Shown: positions 18,561 to 28,000 of the stretch, piece by piece
Layout: each line of letters starts with the position of its first letter
Numbering within the stretch: position 1 is the stretch's first letter
Assembly: GCA_005884665.1 (NCBI GenBank)
Contig: VBAT01000064.1
Location: forward strand, 26,630 to 76,827
From: Bacteroidota bacterium
Lineage (GTDB): Bacteria; Bacteroidota; Bacteroidia; Chitinophagales; Chitinophagaceae
Length of the DNA stretch: 50,198 nt
Direction of reading: 5' to 3'
Notes under the pieces: generated by a model
Told to the model about the DNA's origin: nothing
What the model saw: the letters and a program-made list of their open reading frames with translations, nothing else
The model's database searches: none
Position numbers and translations under genes: made by a program

Positions 18561-20246
18561 TCACTTATTATTCATCTCACCCAAAATTATATTACTTCTT
18601 ATGATAGCCTCTCCTAATGTTTTCTTCACATTGGATTTACCAATTGCAAATAACAACCTGGCTTTTTTTAGTTCTTGCATCACTTGTTCACTATTTACTT
18701 CCGACAATATCAATTTAGTGCCTTTGCGTTTAGATTCTTTATAAACCTCTGTCAGCGTTTTTATGCCGGTTGCATCTACAATCGGCACATTGGGCATTCG
18801 GATGATCAAAACCTTAGGTGTTTTTTCTATGACCTTAATAGCATCTTTGAACTTATATGCCGCCCCGAAAAACAATGGCCCGGTGATTTCAAATATTTCA
18901 ACTTCCCTGGGAACAGAAAAATTGTCAATTGAATCATTTTTCTCCGGAGCTTCGGACTCACCTATGTCTTTTGACAGGGTGGTTACATCGCTAAATTTGA
19001 TCACCCTTCGCATGAACAGGACTACGGCCAGCAGCATTCCAATTTCAATGGCTACGGTAAGGTCAACAAAGACAGTTAACAGAAAAGTGATGAGCAAAAC
19101 GGCCATATCACTTTTCGAACCTTTTAATAAAGAAATAAAATTTTCCCACTCGCTCATATTGTAAGCAACTACCACGAGTATACCAGCGAGAGTTGCCATT
19201 GGTATTAAAGCGGCCCATTTTCCTACAAACAGAACGATCAATAGCAACGTAATGGCATGGATCATACCAGCCACCGGTGTGCGGCCCCCATTCTTGATGT
19301 TGGTTGCGGTGCGGGCGATGGCGCCGGTTGCTGGTATGCCTCCAAAGACCGAAGAGACCACATTTGCTGTTCCTTGTGCCACCAGTTCCATGTTTGATTT
19401 ATGATTGCCTCCAATCATTCCGTCAGCAACCACGGCAGAAAGTAACGATTCAATGCCCGCTAGCAGCGCAATGGTAAAAGCGGGTTGAATCAGGTGCTGG
19501 ATCGTGCTGAGGTCAAGCAGGGGAATTGACGGATGTGGTAAACTGGAAGAAATAACTCCAAACCTGCTGCCTACCGTTTCAACAGGCAAATGCAGCAATT
19601 GAACAATGGCTGCCGTTGCAAGTATTGCGATTAAGGAACCTGGGATCTTATGCGTGACGCGGGTCCAGGTAAAGTTAATGATCACCGTCGCCAGGGAAAT
19701 TAACAGAGCATAGATGTTTACACTCTGCATATTTTTTAAATAAACTTTCCATTTTTCGATAAAGTCTGCAGGTAATGGGCCTATTTTCAATCCCAGGAAA
19801 TCCTTTACCTGACCTGAAAAAATAATGAGAGCAATGCCGCTTGTAAAGCCGACTATAAGAGGGTATGGGATAAACTTGATAACGGAACCCATGCGGGCAA
19901 GTCCCATTATGATCAACATTATTCCTGCGATAAATGTAGCAACTGTAAGGCCACTTACCCCATACTGCTGCACAATCCCATAAACTATTACAATGAATGC
20001 GCCAGTAGGTCCTCCAATCTGCACACGGCTACCTCCCAGTGCAGAAATTATGAAACCGGCAATGACGGCGGTAAATAATCCTTTTTCCGGGGATACACCG
20101 GAAGCAATACCAAAGGCGATAGCAAGGGGTAAGGCCACAACGCCTACGATCAATCCTGCCATAAGGTCTCCCAGGAGTTGCTGACGGGCATAGGTCTTAA
20201 ATGTGTCAATAATCTTGGGTCGAAATGCGGCGGGCCACTTATTCAT
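18561..20246 (-). CDS. SulP family inorganic anion transporter
   Basis: 561 aa. The transmembrane domain (about residues 20-420) carries the SulP signatures [24 protein letters not shown] and [28 protein letters not shown] cytoplasmic STAS domain (about 440-550, [20 protein letters not shown]) follows. SulP proteins carry sulfate, bicarbonate or other small anions; the ion here is unknown. The ATG overlaps the stop of the small upstream gene (ATGAATAA), so it belongs to the methyltransferase / small gene / sulP operon. A Crp-type regulator is divergent at the far end. Confidence 0.92.
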   Translation of the reverse strand: MNKWPAAFRPKIIDTFKTYARQQLLGDLMAGLIVGVVALPLAIAFGIASGVSPEKGLFTAVIAGFIISALGGSRVQIGGPTGAFIVIVYGIVQQYGVSGLTVATFIAGIMLIIMGLARMGSVIKFIPYPLIVGFTSGIALIIFSGQVKDFLGLKIGPLPADFIEKWKVYLKNMQSVNIYALLISLATVIINFTWTRVTHKIPGSLIAILATAAIVQLLHLPVETVGSRFGVISSSLPHPSIPLLDLSTIQHLIQPAFTIALLAGIESLLSAVVADGMIGGNHKSNMELVAQGTANVVSSVFGGIPATGAIARTATNIKNGGRTPVAGMIHAITLLLIVLFVGKWAALIPMATLAGILVVVAYNMSEWENFISLLKGSKSDMAVLLITFLLTVFVDLTVAIEIGMLLAVVLFMRRVIKFSDVTTLSKDIGESEAPEKNDSIDNFSVPREVEIFEITGPLFFGAAYKFKDAIKVIEKTPKVLIIRMPNVPIVDATGIKTLTEVYKESKRKGTKLILSEVNSEQVMQELKKARLLFAIGKSNVKKTLGEAIIRSNIILGEMNNK

Positions 20247-20501
20247 GAGAAAAGGAATATTGGTCTATCAGGCGTTTGCAAAAGACTTTCGCATTGATGA
20301 TATTGCTCCACTGTTGTGAATTTTGATCCCTGGGGCTAAAGTTTGCAAGTTCCGTAATGGTTTTTTCAAGAAACCGAACGATAAACTGGTGGTATACTTG
20401 CCGGGTTTCGAGTTCGCGAATTGAAGAAATACATCCTGGGAGGTCGCAAACAAAATTTTCGTGATCAGCTTGTGCCGGAAATCATCAATGGTTTTTATCA
20501 T
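20239..20501 (-). CDS. Small conserved-looking gene with a one-base frameshift
   Basis: From the ATG at 20501 the frame reads [23 protein letters not shown]. Then a different frame continues as [32 protein letters not shown] and [16 protein letters not shown] to a stop at 20241-20239. One missing base near 20431-20436 joins them into an 87-residue protein. Read without the shift, the ORF ends early (20268) with a non-protein-like tail. The restored stop overlaps the sulP start by 8 bases, typical of operons, which supports the repaired reading. The helical family with an EKTI.ELxxFxP and QQWSNI core is one I associate with short Chitinophagaceae proteins of unknown function. Confidence 0.6.
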
Positions 20502-20524
20502 GCTCAGTGTTATGAAAACCGTAA

Positions 20525-21148
20525 TTAAATTTTCCTCCAGAACTTAAGCAGGTTATTTCGTTCCATTCCCACTACCCGGTAACACTTTGGGACTTCGTCT
20601 TCCAGGCTTTGATACGTGACTAGTTTTGTGCCGGGAGGCCTTTTTTCCAATTGCTTGTATAAATAGCGGTTATAATAGTGGTACAACTCCGTCGAGTAAT
20701 AAAGGCTGTGGTCTATTTTATCGGTACCCACGAAGTTTTCATAAAAGGAGTTATAAAAATAGAAATGATCATAATCACAGAAATTCAATTGAGTGAAATT
20801 GCTATATCGGAAGGATACATTTTCTAATCTCAACAAATTTTTTACTTTATCGGCATAATACACCAGGCGGCTCCTTTGTTCTACACCGTAAAAAAATGCA
20901 TCGGGCAGCATGGATGCCGCAGCAAGGCAAAATTTTCCAACTCCGCTTCCAATATCCAGTACTCGCGCCCCTTTTTCTGTTGCCAAAAAACCAGCTGCTT
21001 TCCTGGCAACATATAAAGGTGTCCAATGCTGTTTAGTAAGATGCTGGATACTGTAGGGAAATAGCCCGTCGAACTGGGCATCGGAAACAAATGGGTTTTC
21101 TATTTTTTGGTTGCTGATATACCTGTTTTGCATGCTTCCCTTTGCCAT
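20525..21148 (-). CDS. Class I SAM-dependent methyltransferase
   Basis: 207 aa. Motif I is VLDIGSGVGKFCLAAA; the next motifs are FYGVEQRSRLVYYADKV and the acidic NFTQLNFCDYDHFYFYNSF region. The sequence before motif I (HWTPLYVARKAAGFLATEKGARV) resembles the DOT1-like / rRNA-type methyltransferase arrangement, but the substrate is unknown. It is the first gene of the operon that ends in sulP (23 bases to the next gene). Translation start: the ATG at 21148; an internal ATG (MQNRY) lies a few codons in. Divergent from the Crp-type regulator. Confidence 0.85.
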   Translation of the reverse strand: MAKGSMQNRYISNQKIENPFVSDAQFDGLFPYSIQHLTKQHWTPLYVARKAAGFLATEKGARVLDIGSGVGKFCLAAASMLPDAFFYGVEQRSRLVYYADKVKNLLRLENVSFRYSNFTQLNFCDYDHFYFYNSFYENFVGTDKIDHSLYYSTELYHYYNRYLYKQLEKRPPGTKLVTYQSLEDEVPKCYRVVGMERNNLLKFWRKI

Positions 21149-21223
21149 TCATTTGGTATTTTTTTGGCAGTAGCAGGTCTCCTTAACGACTTTACTGCTC
21201 ATTTTCATTCTATAAAGGTAGAT

Positions 21224-21256
21224 TTGATAAGAGCGGCCTGCGGTTAATCTTATCAA
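21224..21256. promoter_or_regulatory. Inverted repeat between the divergent methyltransferase and Crp-type genes
   Basis: TTGATAAGA and TCTTATCAA, 9-base perfect arms with a 15-base spacer, lie in the 153-base divergent promoter region. The half-sites begin TTGAT/ATCAA as in FNR-type boxes, but the 33-base span is wider than a normal Crp/FNR site. It could be an operator for the adjacent regulator; not tested. Confidence 0.4.
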
Positions 21257-21301
21257 TCTGAAAAGTGAGAAATGTCAATTTTGAATCAGTAAATTTGAGA
21301 C

Positions 21302-22009
21302 ATGAGTATTCGTGAACTTTTCCCAATAGACAAATGGGAATTTAACACCGAATCTATTTTGGAGGATCTGCCAGACGAAGACATGGTTTTACTAATGGCG
21401 CATAGGTCTGAACAGTTTTACACCAAAGGTGAAATTGTGTTCCGCGAGGGCGGATCACCATCTGGCATATTTTATATCATTGAAGGAAAAGTAAAAAAAT
21501 ATAAGCTGGACCAGGACGGACGAGAACAGATCATTTATGTGGCAAACACCGGCGAGCTAATCGGTTACCATGCTGTGTTAGCTGAAGACAGGTATCCAGA
21601 TTCGGCTGCTGCACTTGAAAAAAGTAAAATAGCTTTCATCCCCAAGGAAGATTTTCTGGAGGCCCTTCAGCGATCAAAAGTGCTTAGCAGGAGATTATTA
21701 AAAACACTAAGTCATGAGTTTGCAGTGCTTGTCAACAGTCTTTCGTTATTTTCTCAAAAGGCGGTTAGGGAACGGCTGGCTCTCCAATTGATAGTTCTTA
21801 GAGAAAAATATAAACAAAACTTCAAACCTGGCATGTTGGTAGAAATCAATATGAGCCGCGACGATCTTGCCAGTCTTGTTGGAACGGCCCGGGAAAATGT
21901 AGTGCGAGTGTTAGGAGAATTTAAAGAAAAAGGTATCATAAAAACACAAGGCAGAAAGATAATTGTCCAGGATGTGAAGCAACTTATCGGGATAGCTAAC
22001 TATAGATAA
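21302..22009 (+). CDS. Crp/Fnr family transcriptional regulator
   Basis: 235 aa. The cyclic-nucleotide-binding-like N-terminal domain spans about residues 20-140 (FYTKGEIVFREGGSPSGIFY, GELIGYHAVLAEDRYP). A linker helix leads to a winged helix at about 150-225 (SRDDLASLVGTARENVVRVLGEF). The four N-terminal cysteines of oxygen-sensing FNR are not present, so it may bind another ligand. Divergent from the methyltransferase-sulP operon and probably its regulator (inference from position). ATG at 21302 fits. Confidence 0.9.
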   Translation: MSIRELFPIDKWEFNTESILEDLPDEDMVLLMAHRSEQFYTKGEIVFREGGSPSGIFYIIEGKVKKYKLDQDGREQIIYVANTGELIGYHAVLAEDRYPDSAAALEKSKIAFIPKEDFLEALQRSKVLSRRLLKTLSHEFAVLVNSLSLFSQKAVRERLALQLIVLREKYKQNFKPGMLVEINMSRDDLASLVGTARENVVRVLGEFKEKGIIKTQGRKIIVQDVKQLIGIANYR

Positions 22010-22058
22010 CTAATATCTATACCAATGAATATTATACGATCGTGCCATATTTTATCTG

Positions 22059-22484
22059 CTATTTGTCATTTTCATTGCGAAGTTGCAGGTTAAAACTTTC
22101 TCCAGGTTTAAGGTTCAGTCTTTGTCCATTTTTCAATGGAACAGAAATATCGCCACGTGTGATCTTTTTTCTGTTAGCCGAAAGCTGGAACTGTTTCCCG
22201 GAAAATTTTACTGCGAGTTGATAAGATCCAGTGTAGTCATTTGTGAGTTTTGCTACCACTTCCTTTCCATTTATTAATAATACCGGGTTATGAGGAATAG
22301 CCGGTGAGGCAATATTGCCCAGTCTATCTGTCAGCGAATAGGATACATGAATTTCATTTTGCTGTATTTGCACTGAAGGAACGATCCGGGATAAATCAAT
22401 CTTCAGTCCGACGGGTATTTCGAAATTGAGAAGCCGCGAAAATATTACTGGAAGGTTCAAAAATAAACGTTCATTTTGTCCCAA
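22059..22484 (-). CDS. Hypothetical protein overlapping the HTH gene
   Basis: The open frame gives 141 codons to the TTG at 22484, inside the 3' end of the HTH gene. The true start is uncertain. An ATG at 22474 overlaps the HTH stop as ATGA, giving MNVYF then a stop; one missing T in the T5 run near 22455-22460 would join it to the frame at NLPVIFSRLLNFEIP. The rest is beta-rich (IHVSYSLTDRLGN, GSYQLAVKFSGKQFQL). No family is recognised and no signal peptide is seen. It may instead be the truncated C-terminus of a larger protein. Confidence 0.4.
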   Translation of the reverse strand: MGQNERLFLNLPVIFSRLLNFEIPVGLKIDLSRIVPSVQIQQNEIHVSYSLTDRLGNIASPAIPHNPVLLINGKEVVAKLTNDYTGSYQLAVKFSGKQFQLSANRKKITRGDISVPLKNGQRLNLKPGESFNLQLRNENDK

Positions 22485-22836
22485 TCCGTTCCTCGATTAA
22501 CCTGTTATATTTCTCCAACAATTCCAGGTATTTGTTTTTCCATTGATCAGAAACGCGGATGGCTTCTTCGATAGTTTTCGGTTTACCATAAGCGGTTTCC
22601 GGATCCTCCAGGCCATATTTGGGCATTTCCGGTAATTCTTCAGTGAAATCGTATTTGATCGCTTTTCCGTAGGCGACCAGGATATGATAGCCGAGGTTGG
22701 GGTTTTCGATGTGCTTGTAATAAGCGGAACGAGAATAGTCAGCTTTCTTGGCAGCTTGCTCTTTGTTGAGTCCTGATGCCTGAACAGCAGCAGCTAATAA
22801 CTGCCCCCGGTTTATTTTGGTTCTTTTGATCGACAC
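22471..22836 (-). CDS. Helix-turn-helix protein, paralogue 1
   Basis: 121 aa from a GTG start at 22836. A longer open reading is possible, but the GTG lines up with the paralogue at 36866-37231, also 121 aa and also starting with GTG, at the same place. The N-terminal half (GQLLAAAVQASGLNKEQAAKKADYSRSAYYKHI) reads as a small HTH DNA-binding unit. The C-terminal half (WKNKYLELLEKYNRLIEERI) is a probable coiled coil. The two paralogues are about 82 % identical by eye. It ends with an ATGA overlap to the next open frame. Function is unknown. Confidence 0.7.
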   Translation of the reverse strand: MSIKRTKINRGQLLAAAVQASGLNKEQAAKKADYSRSAYYKHIENPNLGYHILVAYGKAIKYDFTEELPEMPKYGLEDPETAYGKPKTIEEAIRVSDQWKNKYLELLEKYNRLIEERIGTK

Positions 22837-22930
22837 CGGGGGTAAAAAAACTAAGAACAATGTGTAAAAAAAGGAACATAAAATAGACATATGAGTAAGT
22901 AAAATGTATAATATTGTTTACTATTTATAT
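22837..22930 (-). promoter_or_regulatory. Leader conserved between the two HTH paralogues
   Basis: The region upstream of the GTG start is shared with 37232-37325 over about 90 bases. Common blocks are GGTAAAAAAACTAAGAAC, GTAAAAAAAGG.ACATAAA, and AAAATGTATAATATTG plus an ATTTATATA block (as read on plus). A conserved promoter or leader RNA is likely. On the minus strand TACATTTT could be a -7 element. Confidence 0.5.
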
Positions 22931-23007
22931 AAAATATCTTATTTACAAGGTCAAGGATACTTCTTGGTTTAGTCAACAGCCGAGACTCAGCATTAAATAA
23001 CTCTAAA

Positions 23008-23607
23008 TTGAAAGCGTTGAGCCGGGAAAAAAATCATAGTTCGGAACTATTAATGGAATCTTTCAGGAGGGGAGAGAAAGAGGGATTTGATTATTGCTAT
23101 AAAAAACATTCCCGTTCGCTGTGTTTTTTCGCCAACGGCTTCATGAAGGATGTGTCGGCAGCTGAGGATGTAGTGGCAGAGACCTTCATACGCATTTGGA
23201 ACCGAAGGGAAGAGCTTAGCGGGATTCAAAACATCGAAGCTTATTTATATCGGTCGGTAAAGAATGCATGCTTGAGAGAAATGGAGAGTAGACAAAAAGC
23301 AAAAGTAAAAAGTCAAAGGACGGGGGTTGAAATAAATGCAGCAGTTATTACAGAGGACAGTTACGAGCATAACATTATACGGACAGAGTTGATGAAAGAG
23401 ATATACGCGAACATCGAACTGTTGCCCAGGGAATGTAAAAAGGTTTTCGCCAAGCTCTATATTGAAGGAAAGACAGTAAGAGAAGCTGCCGAAGAGCTTC
23501 AGCTATCTGCCAGTACTATCAAGACCCAAAGAGAAAGAGCAATAGCTTTCCTGAAATCGAAATTATCTCCACTAGGCCTGCTGGCTTTACTCGCAATAAT
23601 AGGTTGA
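23008..23607 (+). CDS. FecI-type RNA polymerase sigma factor (ECF)
   Basis: 199 aa. The region 2 core is DVSAAEDVVAETFIRIWNRREEL at about residues 48-70, and region 4 is LPRECKKVFAKLYIEGKTVREAAEELQLSASTIKT (about 131-168), typical of Bacteroidetes FecI-like sigma-70 factors. Start is TTG at 23008 or ATG at 23053; no strong signal decides. It heads the sigma / FecR / SusC / SusD block and probably turns it on, held by FecR until an outer-membrane signal comes. The C-terminal 20 residues are hydrophobic, which is common in this group. Confidence 0.88.
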   Translation: MKALSREKNHSSELLMESFRRGEKEGFDYCYKKHSRSLCFFANGFMKDVSAAEDVVAETFIRIWNRREELSGIQNIEAYLYRSVKNACLREMESRQKAKVKSQRTGVEINAAVITEDSYEHNIIRTELMKEIYANIELLPRECKKVFAKLYIEGKTVREAAEELQLSASTIKTQRERAIAFLKSKLSPLGLLALLAIIG

Positions 23608-23719
23608 TGATCGCAACCGCAAAGACCACAAATTATTTTTTTGTTGTTTGTAGTCTTTTTGGGCACTTCTTGTATCATATATAGCGGCTGGCAATTAAAA
23701 ATCTCTTTACCTTAATAGT

Positions 23720-24958
23720 ATGAAAGATGCAGCCAACGATATGAACTTTCAGAGGGAAGAGGAGGCAAAACGTATTGCCTACCTGATTGGAGGATACCTG
23801 AAACAGACATTAAGCGAAGCCGAGCACGATGAACTGGATGAATGGGTAGGCGCTAATGATGATAACATGCGCCTATTTGAAGAATTGACAGATCCCCGGG
23901 CTATAAAAAAACATTTTGACACCTATAAAGAACCGCGTTTAAAACGGGTATACCGGCAAATAGAGCAAAACCTAAAAAAGACAGAAAATCCAAAGGGAAA
24001 AAAACAGGAAACAGCGAGGATTTTACGGTACAGTATAGCTGCAACTTTGTTATTATTGACAGGTACACTGGTTTTCTTCTGGATGAACAGTAAAAAAGAT
24101 CAACAAGGTACGAAGGTGAACACTAAACAGGACCTTGCAGCCGGGGGAAACAAGGCCACCTTACGACTTATCAATGGAAAAACCATTGATTTGAGCGCTG
24201 CAAAGAACGGACTGATAGATAGCAGTGAAGGAACGGATGTATTAAAAACAGCGGAAGGTCAGTTAAGCTACGAAAATATCCACGAAGCAGGTAAAGGCTC
24301 TCATATATTATCTACTCCGGCAGGCGGTCAATATGCTGTGACACTGCCGGATGGTACAAGAGTTTGGTTAAATGCGTCATCGTCGTTGAAGTACCCCATA
24401 GCTTTTGCAGAGAATGAGCGGGTAGTGGAGCTACAAGGCGAGGGGTACTTTGAGGTAAACAAAATTGCTCTTTCCGATTCGCATGGCTGGCCTTTTATCG
24501 TAAAGTTGAGGGAAGGTACACGGGTTGAGGTGACAGGGACTCACTTTAACGTCAACTCTTATGAAGATGAAGAATCGATAGAAACAGCATTGCTGGAAGG
24601 CAAAGTTGACCTGGTATCCCGCGGAAAAGGAGAAACCAGGCAAAACCTGAAGCCGGGGGACCTTGGTAAGGTAGCCGCTAGCGGCAAAATATCCGTAGTA
24701 AGCAATACAGACACGAGCATGGCCGTGGCTTGGAAAAATGGCAAATTTCAATTTAAAGACGCAACAATAGAAGAAGTAATGAGACAGGTATGCAGGTGGT
24801 ATGACGCCACTGTGGAATACCAGGCAAAACCAACTTATCATTTCAATGCCACCACTATCTATAGAAGTGAACCCTTAAGCAAACTGCTCGACGTTCTTGC
24901 GGCTACGGAGCAGGTACATTTTACGGTTAAAGGAAGAAACATCATTGTGACGAAGTAA
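23720..24958 (+). CDS. FecR family anti-sigma factor
   Basis: 412 aa. The cytoplasmic N-terminus (about 1-100) is followed by one membrane helix (IAATLLLLTGTLVFFWM, about 107-123). The periplasmic FecR domain lies around residues 190-300 (LPDGTRVWLNASSSLKYP, GEGYFEV, VEVTGTHFNVNSYEDEESIETALLEG), and the DUF4974 domain is at the C-terminus (KFQFKDATIEEVMRQVCRWYDATV). It binds the sigma factor next door and passes signals from the SusC N-terminal domain (known for the family). 112 bases after the sigma gene. Confidence 0.92.
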   Translation: MKDAANDMNFQREEEAKRIAYLIGGYLKQTLSEAEHDELDEWVGANDDNMRLFEELTDPRAIKKHFDTYKEPRLKRVYRQIEQNLKKTENPKGKKQETARILRYSIAATLLLLTGTLVFFWMNSKKDQQGTKVNTKQDLAAGGNKATLRLINGKTIDLSAAKNGLIDSSEGTDVLKTAEGQLSYENIHEAGKGSHILSTPAGGQYAVTLPDGTRVWLNASSSLKYPIAFAENERVVELQGEGYFEVNKIALSDSHGWPFIVKLREGTRVEVTGTHFNVNSYEDEESIETALLEGKVDLVSRGKGETRQNLKPGDLGKVAASGKISVVSNTDTSMAVAWKNGKFQFKDATIEEVMRQVCRWYDATVEYQAKPTYHFNATTIYRSEPLSKLLDVLAATEQVHFTVKGRNIIVTK

Positions 24959-25038
24959 GCTGTTTGGATTGAGGTTATTGAAGTTTCTTCGCTTCGTTCG
25001 CACGAACAAACTATTTAATACTTAAACTAACTGAAGGT

Positions 25039-28000
25039 ATGAAAGATGCCAGGACGACTGCTGCCATGAAAAATACATGCTGGTACCAGGGACAACATCA
25101 ACTATTTGTATTGTACATCATGAAGCTTCTGCTAATGATCATAATAGCTATAAGCCTGCAGGGTTTTACTAAAAGCTATTCACAAAACATCACACTGTCT
25201 TTAAAAAATGTTTCTTTGGAAAAAGTCTTCTCTGAGATTGAAAGACAGAGTGGATTTCATTTTGTTTATCTAAAAGAAGAAATAGAAAACGGTAAACCGG
25301 TAACGGTCGAGGTAAAAGACAAAGAGTTAAAAACAGTACTGGACCTTTGTTTAGCGGGGCAGCCAGTTACTTACTCCATCCATGACCGTTATATAAGCAT
25401 TAAACTACGGGAAAAAATAATTGCCCCTAATCCTGATTCCGGTCTGAATGGAAGAATAGTCAATGAAAAAGGAGAACCGGTAGCAGGTATTACTGTGCGT
25501 GTAAAAGGCAATGATCAATTGCAGGCGATAACGGACAATGAAGGACGGTTTGCCCTCAGGAATTTGCCAACAGAAGCTCTTCTGCTAATCAGCGGAGCAG
25601 AAATGGAGACCCTGGAAACAACTGTGAACGGGAAAGAATTTATTACCATAAGAGTGAAAACAAAAGTGAGCGACCTTGACCAGGTGGTGATCATGGCATA
25701 CGGAGAAACTACCAGGCGGTTTAATACTGGCAATATCGGCAAGGTAACTTCCGAAGATATCAGTAAACAACCTGTATCTAATCCGATAGCAGCTCTGGAA
25801 GGAAGAGTGCCAGGATTGCTAATCACCCAGAGCAGCGGCCTAAACGGTGCGGCTTTTAAAACGGTAATACGTGGCCAAAACTCCTTGCTCCAGGGCTCGG
25901 AACCGTTTTTCATTGTTGACGGTGTGCCGTTTGCTCCGGACAACGCGATGATCAATCAACTGACCAATGCTGCGAGCTCAGGACCTATTCCGGGCTTAAG
26001 CCCATTTGGGCTGATCAACCCTGCAGATATCGAAAGCATTGAAATATTAAAAGATGCTGACGCTACAGCCATCTATGGCAGCCGCGGAGCCAACGGCGTG
26101 ATCATCATCACAACCAAAAAAGGGAAGAGCGGGAAAACAAAACTAAGTGTGAATGTACACAGTGGATCCAGCCAGGTAACAAGAACGATGGATATGCTGG
26201 GGCTGAAGGATTATCTGGCAATGCGCAGGGAGGCATTTGCTAATGATGGAGTAACACCTACGGCTTCTTCCGCCCCGGATCTGTTTCTATGGGATACTAC
26301 CAGGTACACTGATATCAAACAGGAACTGATCGGCGGAATTGCAAAGAATACAGATGCCCAGGTATCTCTGTCAGGAGGCACAAACAGTACGCAGTTTCTG
26401 GTGGCGGCAGGCTATCATAAGCAAACAACAGTATTTCCAACCGACCTTGCTGACAAGAAAGCTTCTCTTCATTTCAATATTAATCACACATCGGCAAATA
26501 AGCGGTTCGGATTCAGCTTTTCCGGCTTGTACACTGCCAATAAAAACGAGCTAACCGTAAGTGATCTTACGCAGTATATCCGGAGGCCACCCAATATGAA
26601 ATTTTTCGATTCAACCGGTAAACCCAACTGGCAGGAGGGCGGAGTGGCATTTAACAGTCTCGGCATAATCGATGGAAACCCTTTTGCGTTTCTTTATCAA
26701 CATTATAACGGAAGGTTCAATACACTTGTCAGCAATGCATTGCTTAGCTATAAACTGGTACCAGGGCTCAGCATTAAAGTAAATCTTGGCTATACCGTTT
26801 TATTCAGCGATGAAATAAGCACAAATTCCAGTGCGTCAATTGACCCGAATACTTCTCAATTACCCAGCAGCCGTTTTGCCAATGGCAACAGGAAAACATG
26901 GATAGTCGAACCTCAAGCAGAATATAAAAGAAGCTTTGCAAAAACTGAAATAAACCTTCTCGTAGGTAGCACCTGGCAGGAAAATATGATGAACAGTAGC
27001 TCCGTTACCGGCACAGGATATAGCAACGACATTTTTTTGAACAGTCTTGCCGGGGCAGCTACAATCACAGCCAGCAACAATTTTTCACAGTATCGCTACA
27101 CGGCAATATTCGGCAGGCTTAATCTCAACCATGGGGGCAAATACCTGCTTAACATTACATCGAGAAGGGATGGTTCAAGTCGCTTTGGGCCAGCAAGCCG
27201 CTATAGCAATTTTGGAGCTGCTGGCGGAGGATGGATATTTTCCAACGAGGGATTTTGGAAAAAACTTTTTCCCCTCATCTCATTCGGCAAGCTAAGAGCG
27301 AGCTATGGAATAACGGGCAATGACCAGATAGGCGACTATCGTTTTATTGATACCTGGACAACTTCTTCTGCTACCTATGGAGGAACGGCCAGCCTGAACC
27401 CAACGGGTCTTTTCAACCCGGACTATGCATGGGAAATGAATAAGAAAGCAGAAGGAGCTATAGAATTGGAGTTCCTTAAAAACAGGGTTTTTCTATCCAT
27501 CTCCTATTTCAATAACCGTTGTGGCAATCAACTGGTAAATTATACCTTACCGATACAAACGGGCTTTAGTTTCATTGGCAAGAACCTTGATGCGGTAATT
27601 ATCAACAGAGGAACCGAGATACAAATAAACAGTAAAAACATACGGACACCATCGTTCTCGTGGACTACTGTCTTCAACATAACCTTTTCAAAGAACAGGC
27701 TGGCTGAATTCCCAGGTCTTTCCACATCAAGCTATGCCAACACATTCTTCATTGACAAATCGCTATCTACAAAAAAGGTATATCGTTTCATACAGGTAAA
27801 TCCGGCAACTGGTATTTATGAATTTGAAGATGCTGATCGAAGCGGCACTATTAACTCGGCCGATAAAATAGCATTTGTAAGCACAGATCCGGATTTTTAT
27901 GGCGGATTGCAAAATACTATCAGCTTCAAGGGTTTCCAGTTTGATATATTCTTTGAATACAGGAAACAAACAGGCAGGAATTATATAGCTAATCTCCAGG

